A stretch of DNA of 64,000 nt from Caballeronia zhejiangensis (lineage in GTDB: Bacteria; Pseudomonadota; Gammaproteobacteria; Burkholderiales; Burkholderiaceae), in assembly GCF_000698575.1 (NCBI RefSeq), contig NZ_JFHD01000013.1:62001-126000 (forward strand), in the 5' to 3' direction. This document shows positions 1 through 8,230 of this stretch, piece after piece; position 1 is the stretch's first letter, and each line of letters begins with the position of its first letter. The notes beneath the pieces are model-generated. The model was not told the origin of the DNA, did not search any database, and saw only the letters and a list, made by a program, of their open reading frames with translations. Position numbers and translations under genes: made by a program.

Positions 1-1
1 G

Positions 2-580
2 CCGCAGGTGTTCGCGTTCTGCGAGCGCGCGGGCGGGCTCGCGACCATCGACAGCGCGATCGGCGCGGGCACCGCCGTGCGTCTGTACCTGCCGCGCGCG
101 ACGGCGGCGGCGCCCGGCGCGGCCGCGAAGCACGAACAGGCGGCGTCGCAGGAAGCGGACGGCTTGCGCGTGCTGCTCGTCGAGGACAACGAGGAAGTCG
201 CCGCCGGCACCGAAGCGCTGCTCACGATGATGGGCCACCACGTCACCTACCTCTTCAACGCCGATGCCGCCGCGACGATGCTCGAAGCCGCGCGCGCCGA
301 CGCATCGGCCGGTTTTCCGTTCGATGTCGTGCTCTCCGACATTCACATGCCGGGGCAGATGAACGGCATCGATCTCGCCGAAATGATGCAGCGCTTTCAC
401 CCGCGCATTCCGGTGATCCTCGTCACGGGTTACGCGGAAGAGCTCGACCGCGCGCGGCAGGTCGGCGCGCGCGTGCTGTCCAAGCCGTTCGACATCGCGC
501 TGCTCGACGCGCTCCTGCGCGCGATCCGCGACGGCGCGACGCCTTCCGATCTGCGCGCGGCGCGTTCGGTCGATCGCTGA
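2..580 (+). CDS. Hybrid sensor histidine kinase, C-terminal part (truncated by window edge)
   Basis: The reading frame is open at the window start. Its first ~30 residues (PQVFAFCERAGG, then GAGTAVRLYLPR) match the end of a histidine kinase HATPase domain. A short linker is followed by a complete receiver domain: acidic pocket VEDNEE, phospho-acceptor Asp in LSDIHMPG, conserved Thr in VTGYAEE and the Lys-Pro pair in LSKPFD. It is therefore the tail of a hybrid kinase that passes phosphate to an internal receiver; signal and partner cannot be told from here. A GTG at position 8 is an internal codon, not the true start, which lies upstream of the window. Confidence 0.85.
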   Translation, partial: PQVFAFCERAGGLATIDSAIGAGTAVRLYLPRATAAAPGAAAKHEQAASQEADGLRVLLVEDNEEVAAGTEALLTMMGHHVTYLFNADAAATMLEAARADASAGFPFDVVLSDIHMPGQMNGIDLAEMMQRFHPRIPVILVTGYAEELDRARQVGARVLSKPFDIALLDALLRAIRDGATPSDLRAARSVDR

Positions 581-758
581 ACCGCCCGCGCTGCAATCGA
601 CTTTTGCACGCGCGTTTGTAAAAGCGCCGGCTTCTTTGCCCGCGCCGTGCCGCTCGCGCCGGTTCACGCGCATCCGGCACGCGAGTTGCGTGAATGCCGA
701 CATGCGCGGCGACCGACGTCGCCGATTTTCGGAATTCGCCCATCCGCAGGAGGCGTAC

Positions 759-2132
759 ATGCGACACACCGTCATCGGAGTTTTCGACACCTATGCGCAG
801 GCCGAGGACGCGCGCTCGGCCCTGATCGCCGCCGGCTTCCTGCGCGCGGATATCGAACTGCAGGCCAATCCCAAGCGCGACGATGCAGCCGCGCCGTCCG
901 ACATGCCCGATGCCGTCACGCATCAGGAGCCGGGCGTGCTCGCCAACATCGAGCGCTTCTTCAGCATGCTCTTCGGCGGACGCGATCAGCCGCCGGAAGT
1001 CGCGCACTATTCCGAGGCCGTGCGGCGCGGTGCGATCCTCGTCGCCGTCGAAACGCCGAGCGTGGAGCAGGCCGACATCGCGCGCGCGACGCTGTCCGAT
1101 CAGGGCGCGATCGATATCGATGAACGCGCGGCAAGCTGGACGACGCTCGAACACGGCACGTCCGCGGCGGCCGCCGATGACCGCGATCATTCGGTGCTCG
1201 ACGAACTGGGCCTCGGACGCGGCAGCGCGGTGCCGGGACGCGAGCCGGTGAACGATCCCGACCAGACGCCGTCGCGTGCGCGGGCTTATCCGCACGCTGA
1301 TGTCGGCGATCCGGCCGCGCTGACGCCGCGCGATTACGTCAGCGATCCCGCCGACGATCCGCTGATGCCGCGCGGCGGCATGTCGCAATCGCAGTCCCAA
1401 TCCCAGTCGATGACGAGCGACGCCGAACGCACCGCCCGCGATCCGCTCGCCGGTCGCGACCCGGTCACGGGCCGGGATCCGTACGCGACGACCGGCGCCG
1501 ATCCGCTCGCCGATCCGCTCGCCGATCCGCTCGCCGGGACGCCCGCCGATCCGCTCGCGGCGCGCACCGAACTCGCGGGCGATTCGCTATCGGAGCGCGA
1601 CGCCATCGCGGGCCGCGATCCGCTGCGCACGACCGGCGCGGTGCCGCCCGAGCGCGCTCCGTTGCCCGGCGTGCGTACCGACACGGCGTCCGAATGGCGC
1701 TCCGTCGAACCGTTGAGCCCGCTCGACGAACCCGCGACGCCGTCTCAGGCGGGCGCGGCGCGCGCGGCGGGATCGTCGCCCGATCCGGTTGTCGCTTCGG
1801 CGGGAACGCAGGCGGGCGGTCCGGTCGGACCCATCGGAAATCCGCAAAACGTGCCCAATGAATTCATGGAGTACGAAGACGACTTCCGCGCCGATTACGC
1901 ATCGAAGTATTCGGCGACGGGCGAGCCTTACGAGGACTATCAGGGCGCGTATCGCTACGGCGCGACGCTCGGCAACGACGATCGATTCCGCAGCCGCACC
2001 TGGGACGATCAGATGGAATACGAAACGCGCCGCGACTGGGAGAGCAAGCACCCCGAAGGCGATACGTGGGAACGCTTCAAGGCGGCGATTCGTCACGGCT
2101 GGGATCGTGTGACGGGACATCATCACGTCTGA
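759..2132 (+). CDS. YflT-like stress protein with DPLA/GRDP repeat linker
   Basis: The start is ATG 759, preceded by a strong AGGAGG at 748-753; the open frame extends upstream without a site. The 457-aa product starts with a general-stress (YflT/GspM-like) fold, MRHTVIGVFDTYAQAEDA, for ~110 residues. Next is a long disordered, repeat-rich linker (SQSQSQSQ, then DPLADPLADPLA and GRDP repeats). The C-terminal ~80 residues are acidic and aromatic (YEDDFRADYASKYS, YEDYQGAYRYG). No signal peptide or membrane segment is visible, so it should be cytoplasmic. The terminal domains resemble conserved hypothetical proteins of Burkholderiaceae; function is unknown, with stress response inferred only from the N-terminal fold. 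Confidence 0.8.
   Translation: MRHTVIGVFDTYAQAEDARSALIAAGFLRADIELQANPKRDDAAAPSDMPDAVTHQEPGVLANIERFFSMLFGGRDQPPEVAHYSEAVRRGAILVAVETPSVEQADIARATLSDQGAIDIDERAASWTTLEHGTSAAAADDRDHSVLDELGLGRGSAVPGREPVNDPDQTPSRARAYPHADVGDPAALTPRDYVSDPADDPLMPRGGMSQSQSQSQSMTSDAERTARDPLAGRDPVTGRDPYATTGADPLADPLADPLAGTPADPLAARTELAGDSLSERDAIAGRDPLRTTGAVPPERAPLPGVRTDTASEWRSVEPLSPLDEPATPSQAGAARAAGSSPDPVVASAGTQAGGPVGPIGNPQNVPNEFMEYEDDFRADYASKYSATGEPYEDYQGAYRYGATLGNDDRFRSRTWDDQMEYETRRDWESKHPEGDTWERFKAAIRHGWDRVTGHHHV
1497..1556 (+). repeat. 12-bp in-frame tandem repeat (GCCGATCCGCTC)
   Basis: Three perfect tandem copies of GCCGATCCGCTC run from 1497 to 1532, and a fourth lies at 1545-1556 after one diverged unit. They encode the ADPL repeats in the linker of the YflT-like protein. 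Being in frame, copy-number change would alter linker length without disrupting the gene. Confidence 0.9.
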
Positions 2133-2152
2133 GTTCCGAGCCGCTCACGACA

Positions 2153-2179
2153 ACGGCCCGCTTGCGCGGGCCGTCTTTT
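2153..2179 (+). terminator. Rho-independent terminator after the YflT-like gene
   Basis: A 9-bp GC-rich stem (ACGGCCCGC / GCGGGCCGT) with a 4-nt loop is followed by CTTTTC, 20 bases after the stop codon. It lies between two convergent genes; only the plus strand carries a T-run. Confidence 0.75.
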
Positions 2180-2197
2180 CGTGTGAACGGTGAGCGC

Positions 2198-2749
2198 TCA
2201 GGCCGCCCCATCCCGCACCCATGCGACGTACTTGTCCATGAACGTCTGCAGATATTTGCGCGTGTCTTCGCTCACGATATTGCCGTTTTCGTCGATGCGC
2301 TTTTCGTCGTGCTTGATGTACATCTCCGGCTGATTCATCAGCACGATGTCGAGGTACGCGCACACGCCGCGCAGATGCGACTGCGCGATCGCCGTGCCGA
2401 TCGCCCCGACCGACGTCCCGATGATCGCGCCCGGCTTGCCGCCCCACGCGCTTTGTCCCCACGGACGCGAGCCCCAGTCGAGCGCGTTCTTCAGCACACC
2501 GGGAATCGAGCGGTTGTATTCCGGCGTGACGATCAAGAGGCCGTTTGCTTCGGCGATCTTCTGCTTGAACGTGCGCGCGGCTTCGGGAAAGTCGCTGTCG
2601 TAGTCCTGGCTGTACAGCGGCAGGCTGCCGATGTCGAGAAACTCGAACGAGAAATCGCCCGGCGCGAGCGACACGAGCGCATGCGCGAGCTGCTTGTTGA
2701 ACGAACCCTGTCGCAGACTGCCGACGACCACCGCGATCTTTAAGGCCAT
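2198..2749 (-). CDS. NADPH-dependent FMN reductase (ChrR/YieF-like)
   Basis: A 183-aa flavodoxin-fold protein. The FMN phosphate-binding loop GSLRQGSFNKQLA is near the N-terminus, and TPEYNRSIPGVLKNALDW is the hallmark of the NADPH:FMN reductase family (quinone, chromate and azo-dye reductases). ATG 2749 was chosen because it has a purine-rich GGGGAAGA just upstream and begins MALKIAVVVGSLR; the open frame continues 27 residues further without a ribosome site. It is probably a cytoplasmic flavoenzyme for two-electron quinone or xenobiotic reduction. It stands alone, convergent with the YflT-like gene. Confidence 0.88.
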   Translation of the reverse strand: MALKIAVVVGSLRQGSFNKQLAHALVSLAPGDFSFEFLDIGSLPLYSQDYDSDFPEAARTFKQKIAEANGLLIVTPEYNRSIPGVLKNALDWGSRPWGQSAWGGKPGAIIGTSVGAIGTAIAQSHLRGVCAYLDIVLMNQPEMYIKHDEKRIDENGNIVSEDTRKYLQTFMDKYVAWVRDGAA

Positions 2750-2953
2750 GAGATCTTCCCCGTCAAAGGTATGAAAAGGCGGATGAAGCGTTCCAGACAA
2801 CGCCGTCCTCGCGACGGCGCGCGTGCACATGATAGGCGCATCGCGGGTCGGCCGTCTTCATGCGCGCAGTCAATCGGGACTATTTTTGCGATGAATCGAG
2901 CAATGTACCTCGCGCCGCGCCACTACGCGGTTCACAGTGAGCTATCCCCATGG

Positions 2954-2976
2954 TTATCCACAGTTTCTGTGGATAA
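2954..2976. promoter_or_regulatory. Inverted pair of perfect DnaA boxes
   Basis: TTATCCACA at 2954-2962 and TGTGGATAA at 2968-2976 are two exact consensus (R1-type) DnaA boxes facing each other across 5 bases. They lie in the gene-free stretch 2750-3248, which is AT-richer than its surroundings and holds no other supported gene. The divergent promoters of the FMN reductase and the DUF4148 gene flank it. They may serve DnaA-dependent transcription control or initiator titration; which is not decidable from sequence. Confidence 0.8.
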
Positions 2977-3248
2977 GTCGAGAGTAACTTTCATTCCGAT
3001 AATTTTCTGATTCAACCACGAAACAAAGCGCCCCAAGTCGCGCAAAAAGGTCGTACGAATCGGAACGCATCCTTGCTGATCGCGTAAAAATCTCCGCATT
3101 AAGTGAGCGATTACTTGCCATCGCGGGCCCGCATTCATCCACTCTGAACAACAATGTGTTGGCTCAATCAGTATTTTTGTCCAATAGGAATCCTCCTAGA
3201 CTGCCTCTCAAGCGTCGGCCCCGACGCACACGCATCCAGGAGATTCAA

Positions 3249-3488
3249 ATGAAAAGCTCATTGATCGGCGGTCTCGTTTTGTCGGCGCTTCTCGCCACCG
3301 CGCCCGCTTTTGCGCAATCGACGCCTGTGGGCAAGACCCGCGCCGAAGTGAAAGCGGAGCTACAGAGCGCGCGTCGCGCGGGCGATCTGGATGCGGTCAA
3401 CGCGCTGAGCTATCCGCAATTGCGTCCTTATCAGGAACGGCACGCACAGCTTCAGGCCGGCGTGCGCGACGGTTCCAGCGCGCACTGA
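3249..3488 (+). CDS. DUF4148 family small periplasmic protein
   Basis: A 79-aa secreted protein starting at ATG 3249 with CAGGAGA about 7 bases upstream. The signal peptide MKSSLIGGLVLSALLATAPAFA is followed by the DUF4148 core, in which K-T-R-A-E-V-K-A-E-L is diagnostic. Such proteins are abundant in Burkholderiaceae and unassigned in function. A good terminator follows at 3562. It is flanked by the DnaA-box pair upstream and iterons downstream. Confidence 0.85.
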   Translation: MKSSLIGGLVLSALLATAPAFAQSTPVGKTRAEVKAELQSARRAGDLDAVNALSYPQLRPYQERHAQLQAGVRDGSSAH

Positions 3489-3561
3489 ACAGCAGCGATT
3501 TCGATAATCAGAGGAAGCAGTCTGAACTGGCCCTCCTCCACCGTCGGAATGAAGGTGGTTC

Positions 3562-3590
3562 GCCCGGTGCCCCCGCGCCGGGCTTTTTTT
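3562..3590 (+). terminator. Rho-independent terminator after the DUF4148 gene
   Basis: A GCCCGG/CCGGGC stem with a 10-nt loop is followed by seven T residues. Confidence 0.85.
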
Positions 3591-3680
3591 CGCGGTCAGA
3601 GCAAAGCCGCGTTCAGTACGCGTAGCCCGCGATGCTGAGACCGAAGACCGGCAGCATGATGGTGAGCTCCGAGGGAAAAA

Positions 3681-3698
3681 GGTGAGACGTTTCGGGAG
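3681..3698 (+). repeat. Distal iteron (dispersed Rep-binding-type repeat)
   Basis: GGTGAGACGTTTCGGGAG, the same 18-bp unit that forms the origin array at 56.3-57.6 kb, preceded by an A-run. Partial copies starting GGTGAGC lie at 3661 and 3708. The surrounding 3489-4133 contains no supported gene: short open frames here read through the repeats and match nothing I recognise. Confidence 0.8.
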
Positions 3699-3927
3699 CC
3701 TCCCCACGGTGAGCCAGCCGATACAGCCGCGCCTCACTTATAGCCGGATCATCGGGATCGCGAAGCAATTTCGGCAGCTCAGTCACATTCTTAAGTGGAC
3801 CACCCAAGCCGTTGTTCTTTAACGCATTCGACTTGCTTGACCACGATGCGGCGCGGCATGTACTTCGAGCCGCCCGGTCATCGTTTCGAAACGCGCCGGC
3901 TTCGGCTACGCGACGCGCTCCGCTAAA

Positions 3928-3945
3928 GGTGAGCAGATTCGGGAG
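3928..3945 (+). repeat. Distal iteron
   Basis: GGTGAGCAGATTCGGGAG, preceded by TAAA; matches the GGTGAG-N6-CGGGA core of the origin repeats exactly. Intergenic. Confidence 0.8.
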
Positions 3946-4051
3946 TCAGGAAAAGGCCTTGTCGCCAGGCCGCGGCCCAGGAATAAAACCCAGTCGGCAC
4001 AGCTACTTGCGCTTCCCGCGGTTATTTACCCGCGTCATGGATACGCCTTGA

Positions 4052-4069
4052 GGTGAGGAAATTCGGGAG
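4052..4069 (+). repeat. Distal iteron
   Basis: GGTGAGGAAATTCGGGAG; third exact-core copy in this non-coding stretch, 65 bases upstream of the lipocalin start. Confidence 0.8.
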
Positions 4070-4133
4070 CCACTCGGCGGACGGAACGGCACTTGCTCTG
4101 TCAGCCCTCGTACTTCTCACCCACCCCGGCAAC

Positions 4134-4703
4134 ATGACCATCAAAAGACCTTGGGCATACGGCGCTGCGGCGCTGGCTCTGATCGGCGGCGTCGCGACGC
4201 TGGCTGCATGCGCGTCGAACGGGGCGCGCCCAAGCGGCAACGACAACGTGCCCGAACCGTCGAAGGCCGTCGACATCGATCGCTATCTCGGTCACTGGCA
4301 CGAGTTCGCGCGTTACGAAAATCGCTTCGAGCGCAATTGCGAAGCCGTCACGGCGAACTACGCGCGTCGCGAGGACGGGCTCGTATCCGTCGTCAACGCG
4401 TGCAGGCAAGGCGGGCTGAGCGGTCCGTACCGGTCGGCGGAAGGACGCGCGAAGATCGTCCCCGGATCGAATGGGACGAAGCTGAAGGTGTCGTTCTTCG
4501 GTCCGTTCTATGTCGGCGACTACTGGATTCTCGATCACGCCGACGATTACACGTGGTCCATCGTCGGCGAACCGACCGGGCGTTATCTGTGGATTTTGAC
4601 GCGCGAGGCGAAGCCTTCGGCGGAGTTGCGTCGCACGCTGATCGAGCGCACGCGCGCGCTCGGTTACGACGTCACGATGCTGCGCGAAACGCAGCAAGGC
4701 TGA
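4134..4703 (+). CDS. blc: Lipocalin family lipoprotein (Blc-like)
   Basis: A 189-aa product. ATG 4134 gives a lipoprotein signal ending in the lipobox LAAC, so the mature protein is lipidated at Cys28; the upstream in-frame extension is ignored. The lipocalin signature is clear: YLGHWHEFARYENRFERNC (the G-x-W motif), then FGPFYVGDYWILD and YLWILTREAKP. Bacterial lipocalins of this type bind lysophospholipids or fatty acids at the outer membrane and are often stress induced. The ribosome site is weak. It converges on a small lipoprotein gene 4 bases downstream. Confidence 0.88.
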   Translation: MTIKRPWAYGAAALALIGGVATLAACASNGARPSGNDNVPEPSKAVDIDRYLGHWHEFARYENRFERNCEAVTANYARREDGLVSVVNACRQGGLSGPYRSAEGRAKIVPGSNGTKLKVSFFGPFYVGDYWILDHADDYTWSIVGEPTGRYLWILTREAKPSAELRRTLIERTRALGYDVTMLRETQQG

Positions 4704-4707
4704 CTTC

Positions 4708-4974
4708 TCAGCTTGCCTTGCAAGCGACGAGCAGCGAGTTCTGATTGTTCTCGGTCGACTGGCCAAGCACGTCGTAGCCGTTCGGACAGAGCGCCTTCGC
4801 GTTGTCCGTGCAATTGCGCCATCCGCCGTAGGCGGGGCATTGAATCTGTTGCGTCGGACGTCCGTCGGCGGAGAAAAGCGGCGGCGCGCTGCTGCATCCG
4901 GCGAGGGCCCACGCGCTGCCCGCCAGCATGATCGAAAGGCCGAGTTTTCTGCCGAGTTCCGTCGCGCTTTTCAT
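4708..4974 (-). CDS. Small hypothetical lipoprotein
   Basis: An 88-aa protein with a type II signal sequence (KLGLSIMLAGSAWALAGCSS; lipobox LAGC). The mature part has four cysteines (CPAYGGWRNC, ALCPNG, VAC) that could form two disulfides in the envelope. No known domain recognised. It ends 4 bases from the lipocalin stop, convergently. Confidence 0.7.
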   Translation of the reverse strand: MKSATELGRKLGLSIMLAGSAWALAGCSSAPPLFSADGRPTQQIQCPAYGGWRNCTDNAKALCPNGYDVLGQSTENNQNSLLVACKAS

Positions 4975-5067
4975 CCGCTACCCCTTTGATTCTTGGTCGT
5001 TATTTTTCGATTTCGGGAGTATGCCACGCGAAGCTTTCGCGACAATTCGCCTGTTCGCAAAAGTGCG

Positions 5068-6549
5068 TCAGACGGCGATGCCGAGCGCCGCGATCTTCTT
5101 GTACAACGTCGCCCGTCCGATGCCGATTTTCTCCGCCGCATCCGCGACCCGACCGCCGCTCGCGCGCAACGCATCCGAGAGAAAGCGCCGCTCGAAATCG
5201 GCCATCGCGTCGGCGTACGACACGTTCGGCGGCTCGTCGCCTTCCTGGGCGACGGGTTCGGCCTGCGCCGCGATCGCCACTCGCCCCGCATCGATGAACG
5301 CGGAGAGCGCGCGGGCGTCGATGTGCTCGGTTTCGGACAGCATCAACGCGCGTTCGAGCGTGTTGCGCAGTTCGCGGACATTGCCGGGCCAGGAATACGC
5401 CTCGAGCAGTTGCAGGCCATCTTTATGCAGCACGAAATGGCCGACGTGCCCCGGCCGCGTATCGGCGGACAGGTCTTCGAGGATCGCGTAAGCGAGCGCT
5501 TCGATATCGGCGAGCCGGTCGCGCAACGGCGGCGCGTGGATCGTCAGCACGTTCAGCCGATAGAACAGGTCCGCGCGAAAGCGTCCCGCCGCGACGAGCG
5601 CGGGCAGATCGGCGGAGGTCGCCGCGATGATGCGGACATCCGCGCGCACGATGCGATTCGAGCCGAGCGGCTCGAACTCCTTGTCCTGCAGCACGCGCAG
5701 CAGCTTGCCCTGAAGCGGCAGCGGCATATCGCCGATTTCGTCGAGGAAAAGCGTGCCGCCATCGGCGAGTTCGAACTTGCCGACGCGCCCTTTCCGCTCC
5801 GCGCCCGTGTACGCGCCCGCCGCCGCGCCGAAGAACTCGACTTCGAGCAGCGTGTCGGGGATCGCCGCGACGTTGACGGTCACGAGCGGCTTACCCGCGC
5901 GCGTCGACGCGCCGTGGATCGAATGCGCGAGCAGTTCCTTGCCGGTGCCGGTTTCGCCGAGCAGAAGCACGGGCGAATCGACGAGCGCCGCGCGCCGCGC
6001 CTGACGTTTCACTTCGAGACTGACCGGGCTCGTGCCGACGAAGCTCGAAAACGTATACTTCGCGCGCCGCGCCTGCGCGAGCGACTGGCGCGTCGCGATC
6101 AGTTCCTGCTGCACGCGCGAGTAATGCGCGAACAGCGGCGTGAGCGCCTTCATCTCGTCGAAGAGCGCGAAGCCGATCGCGCCGACCGTCGCGCCGGAGT
6201 CGTCCTTTAGCGGCAGACGCGTGACGACGAGCGGCTCGCGATCCGTTTCCAGCACGTCGAGCAGAATCGGCTTGCCGGTCGCGACGACCTCGCGCATCAG
6301 GCTGTTCGGAATCACCGCTTCGCAGTCGAGTCCGATCGCGTCGAGCGGATCGTCGAAGCCGAAGCGCGCCGCGTAGCGCTTGTTGATCCACACGACGCGC
6401 GCGTCCGCGTCGACGATGAAGGTGCCTTCGCTCAGATTCTCGAAGGTCTTGAAAAGCGACTCCATCGCGCGGCGCATCACGTCGCTGTAGTCCGCCGGCA
6501 CGTTGATCCAGTCGTTGCGCATGGCGCCCAAAGTCTCCGTTTTCTCCAT
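5068..6549 (-). CDS. Sigma-54-dependent activator with PAS sensor (3-hydroxybutyrate regulator)
   Basis: A 493-aa enhancer-binding protein. A PAS-type sensor (about 30-140) precedes the AAA+ core: Walker A GETGTGKE at 198-205, sigma-54-contacting loop GAYTGA at 245-250 (common variant of GAFTGA), Walker B GTLFLDE at 265-271. A Fis-type HTH at the C-terminus ([19 protein letters not shown]) completes it. It is divergent from a GntP-type permease that has a -24/-12 promoter and a perfect palindrome between the two genes, and bdhA lies just beyond. It therefore most likely activates 3-hydroxybutyrate uptake and oxidation. An internal ATG at residue 10 with an upstream GGAG is an alternative start. 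Confidence 0.9.
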   Translation of the reverse strand: MEKTETLGAMRNDWINVPADYSDVMRRAMESLFKTFENLSEGTFIVDADARVVWINKRYAARFGFDDPLDAIGLDCEAVIPNSLMREVVATGKPILLDVLETDREPLVVTRLPLKDDSGATVGAIGFALFDEMKALTPLFAHYSRVQQELIATRQSLAQARRAKYTFSSFVGTSPVSLEVKRQARRAALVDSPVLLLGETGTGKELLAHSIHGASTRAGKPLVTVNVAAIPDTLLEVEFFGAAAGAYTGAERKGRVGKFELADGGTLFLDEIGDMPLPLQGKLLRVLQDKEFEPLGSNRIVRADVRIIAATSADLPALVAAGRFRADLFYRLNVLTIHAPPLRDRLADIEALAYAILEDLSADTRPGHVGHFVLHKDGLQLLEAYSWPGNVRELRNTLERALMLSETEHIDARALSAFIDAGRVAIAAQAEPVAQEGDEPPNVSYADAMADFERRFLSDALRASGGRVADAAEKIGIGRATLYKKIAALGIAV

Positions 6550-6640
6550 ATCGAGACGACTATCTCAATCCGGAGACGCGCCCGCTATCCGCATCTGCAC
6601 TAGTTCTCAATGCTGTATGCAGCTGTTTCGATAGACGAGG

Positions 6641-6660
6641 ATGTCTCCGTTCGGAGACAT
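6641..6660. promoter_or_regulatory. Palindromic enhancer site (UAS) for the sigma-54 activator
   Basis: ATGTCTCCG-TT-CGGAGACAT is a perfect inverted repeat with 9-bp arms and a 2-base centre. It sits 63 bases upstream of a -24/-12 promoter, and a half-site CGGAGAC occurs near 6571 by the activator start. Position and symmetry fit an upstream activator site for the divergent regulator. Confidence 0.75.
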
Positions 6661-6722
6661 TTTCCTGAAACCTTGCGATGTCATCTTCCCCCGATGCCTG
6701 TCGCGCCTGAGTTTCAGCACAC

Positions 6723-6738
6723 TGGCACGGAAAGTGCA
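6723..6738 (+). promoter_or_regulatory. Sigma-54 (-24/-12) promoter of the permease
   Basis: TGGCACG-GAAA-GTGCA matches the RpoN consensus TGGCACG-N4-TTGCW with one mismatch and correct GG/GC spacing. It lies 90 bases upstream of the permease start and downstream of the palindromic activator site. Confidence 0.8.
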
Positions 6739-6829
6739 TTTTGCACGCGCGGTGCGTTATCCATGCGCCGGCAGCGCTTCCAGAAGAGGCGCGCTGACAG
6801 TTTCAAAGAACAACCATCACGGAGACTCA

Positions 6830-8230
6830 ATGTCGTTCATCATCGTGCTCGCCGCCCTGGCGTTCCTGATGCTCGCCGCCTATCGCGGCTACAGCGTCAT
6901 TCTTTTTGCGCCGATCGCCGCGCTCGCGGCCGTCCTCCTCACCGATCCCGCTGCCGTCGCGCCCGTTTTCTCCGGCATCTTCATGGAGAAGATGGTCGGC
7001 TTCGTGAAGCTCTACTTTCCTGTGTTTCTGCTCGGCGCGGTGTTCGGCAAGGTCATCGAGCTGTCGGGATTCTCGGAGTCGATCGTCGCCGCAGCCATTC
7101 GATACATCGGCAAGTCGCGCGTGAATGCGGTGATCGTCGCGGTGTGCGCGTTGCTCACCTATGGCGGCGTGTCGCTGTTCGTCGTCGTGTTCGCGGTGTA
7201 TCCGTTCGCGGCTGAGATGTATCGGCAGAGCAATATTCCGAAGCGTCTGATGCCGGGCGCGATTGCGCTGGGCGCGTTCTCGTTCACGATGGATTCGCTG
7301 CCGGGCACGCCGCAGATTCAGAACATCATCCCGACGACGTTCTTCAAGACGACTGGCTGGGCCGCGCCGTGGCTGGGCGTGATCGGTTCGCTGTTCATTA
7401 TCGTCGTCGGCCTGGCGTTTCTCGAATGGCGCCGGCGCTCGGCGATGGCCAAGGGCGAAGGCTACGGCACGTCGCTCGTGAATGAGCCGGAGCGTGTGGA
7501 ATCGACGTCGCTGCCGAATCCGATGCTCGCGATCGCGCCGCTGATTCTCGTCGGCGTTGCCAACTTCGCGCTGACGAAGTGGATTCCGACGTGGTATGGC
7601 GCGAGCTATACCGTGCCGCCGGAAGTGCTGCCGGGCGTGCATGCGCCTGTCACGACGGCTGTCAAAACCGTCGTCGCGATCTGGGCGGTGGAAGGTGCGT
7701 TGCTGCTTGGCATCGTGCTCGTTCTGCTGACCGCGTTTTCGCGCGTGAAGGAGCGGTTCGCGGTGGGGACGCGGGCGGCCGTTGCGGGGGCGCTCCTCGC
7801 GGCGATGAACACGGCTTCCGAATATGGCTTCGGTGGTGTGATCGCGGCTTTGCCAGGGTTTCTCGTGGTCAGCGATGCGCTCAAGAGCATTCCCAATCCG
7901 CTCGTCAATGCGGCTATCTCCGTTTCGTCACTCGCGGGGATTACGGGGTCTGCTTCCGGCGGGATGAGTATCGCGCTTGCTGCCATGTCGGATACGTTTA
8001 TCGCTGGCGCTCAAGCTGCACATATTCCTTTGGAAGTGCTGCATCGCGTTGTGGCTATGGCCTCCGGTGGTATGGATACGCTGCCGCATAACGGTGCTGT
8101 TATTACTCTTCTGGCCGTGACCGGGCTCACGCATCGCGAGTCTTATCGCGATATTTTCGCTGTGACCATCATCAAGACTTTGGCTGTGTTCTTTGTTATC
8201 GCAGTTTATTACGCGACCGGAATTGTTTGA
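6830..8230 (+). CDS. GntP family permease, probable D-3-hydroxybutyrate transporter
   Basis: A 466-aa polytopic membrane protein with about 12 hydrophobic segments. The start ATG 6830 has GGAG six bases upstream and yields MSFIIVLAALAFLMLAAYRG. Family features are LTYGGVSLFVVVFAVYP, FTMDSLPGTPQIQNIIPT and the C-terminal ASGGMDTLPHNGAVITLL, typical of GntP-type carriers for gluconate, citrate-like acids or hydroxybutyrate. The sigma-54 promoter, the divergent activator and the downstream 3-hydroxybutyrate dehydrogenase make 3-hydroxybutyrate the likely substrate; that assignment is inferred from context. Confidence 0.88.
   Translation: MSFIIVLAALAFLMLAAYRGYSVILFAPIAALAAVLLTDPAAVAPVFSGIFMEKMVGFVKLYFPVFLLGAVFGKVIELSGFSESIVAAAIRYIGKSRVNAVIVAVCALLTYGGVSLFVVVFAVYPFAAEMYRQSNIPKRLMPGAIALGAFSFTMDSLPGTPQIQNIIPTTFFKTTGWAAPWLGVIGSLFIIVVGLAFLEWRRRSAMAKGEGYGTSLVNEPERVESTSLPNPMLAIAPLILVGVANFALTKWIPTWYGASYTVPPEVLPGVHAPVTTAVKTVVAIWAVEGALLLGIVLVLLTAFSRVKERFAVGTRAAVAGALLAAMNTASEYGFGGVIAALPGFLVVSDALKSIPNPLVNAAISVSSLAGITGSASGGMSIALAAMSDTFIAGAQAAHIPLEVLHRVVAMASGGMDTLPHNGAVITLLAVTGLTHRESYRDIFAVTIIKTLAVFFVIAVYYATGIV

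Noticed and set aside
2191-2208. GGTGAGCGCTCAGG as a further iteron
   Set aside because: Only the GGTGAG half matches; the CGGGA block is missing, and it lies at the end of the FMN reductase gene.
3613-3807. 64-aa minus-strand frame upstream of the lipocalin gene
   Set aside because: It covers an iteron, lacks a ribosome site and has no recognisable domain.
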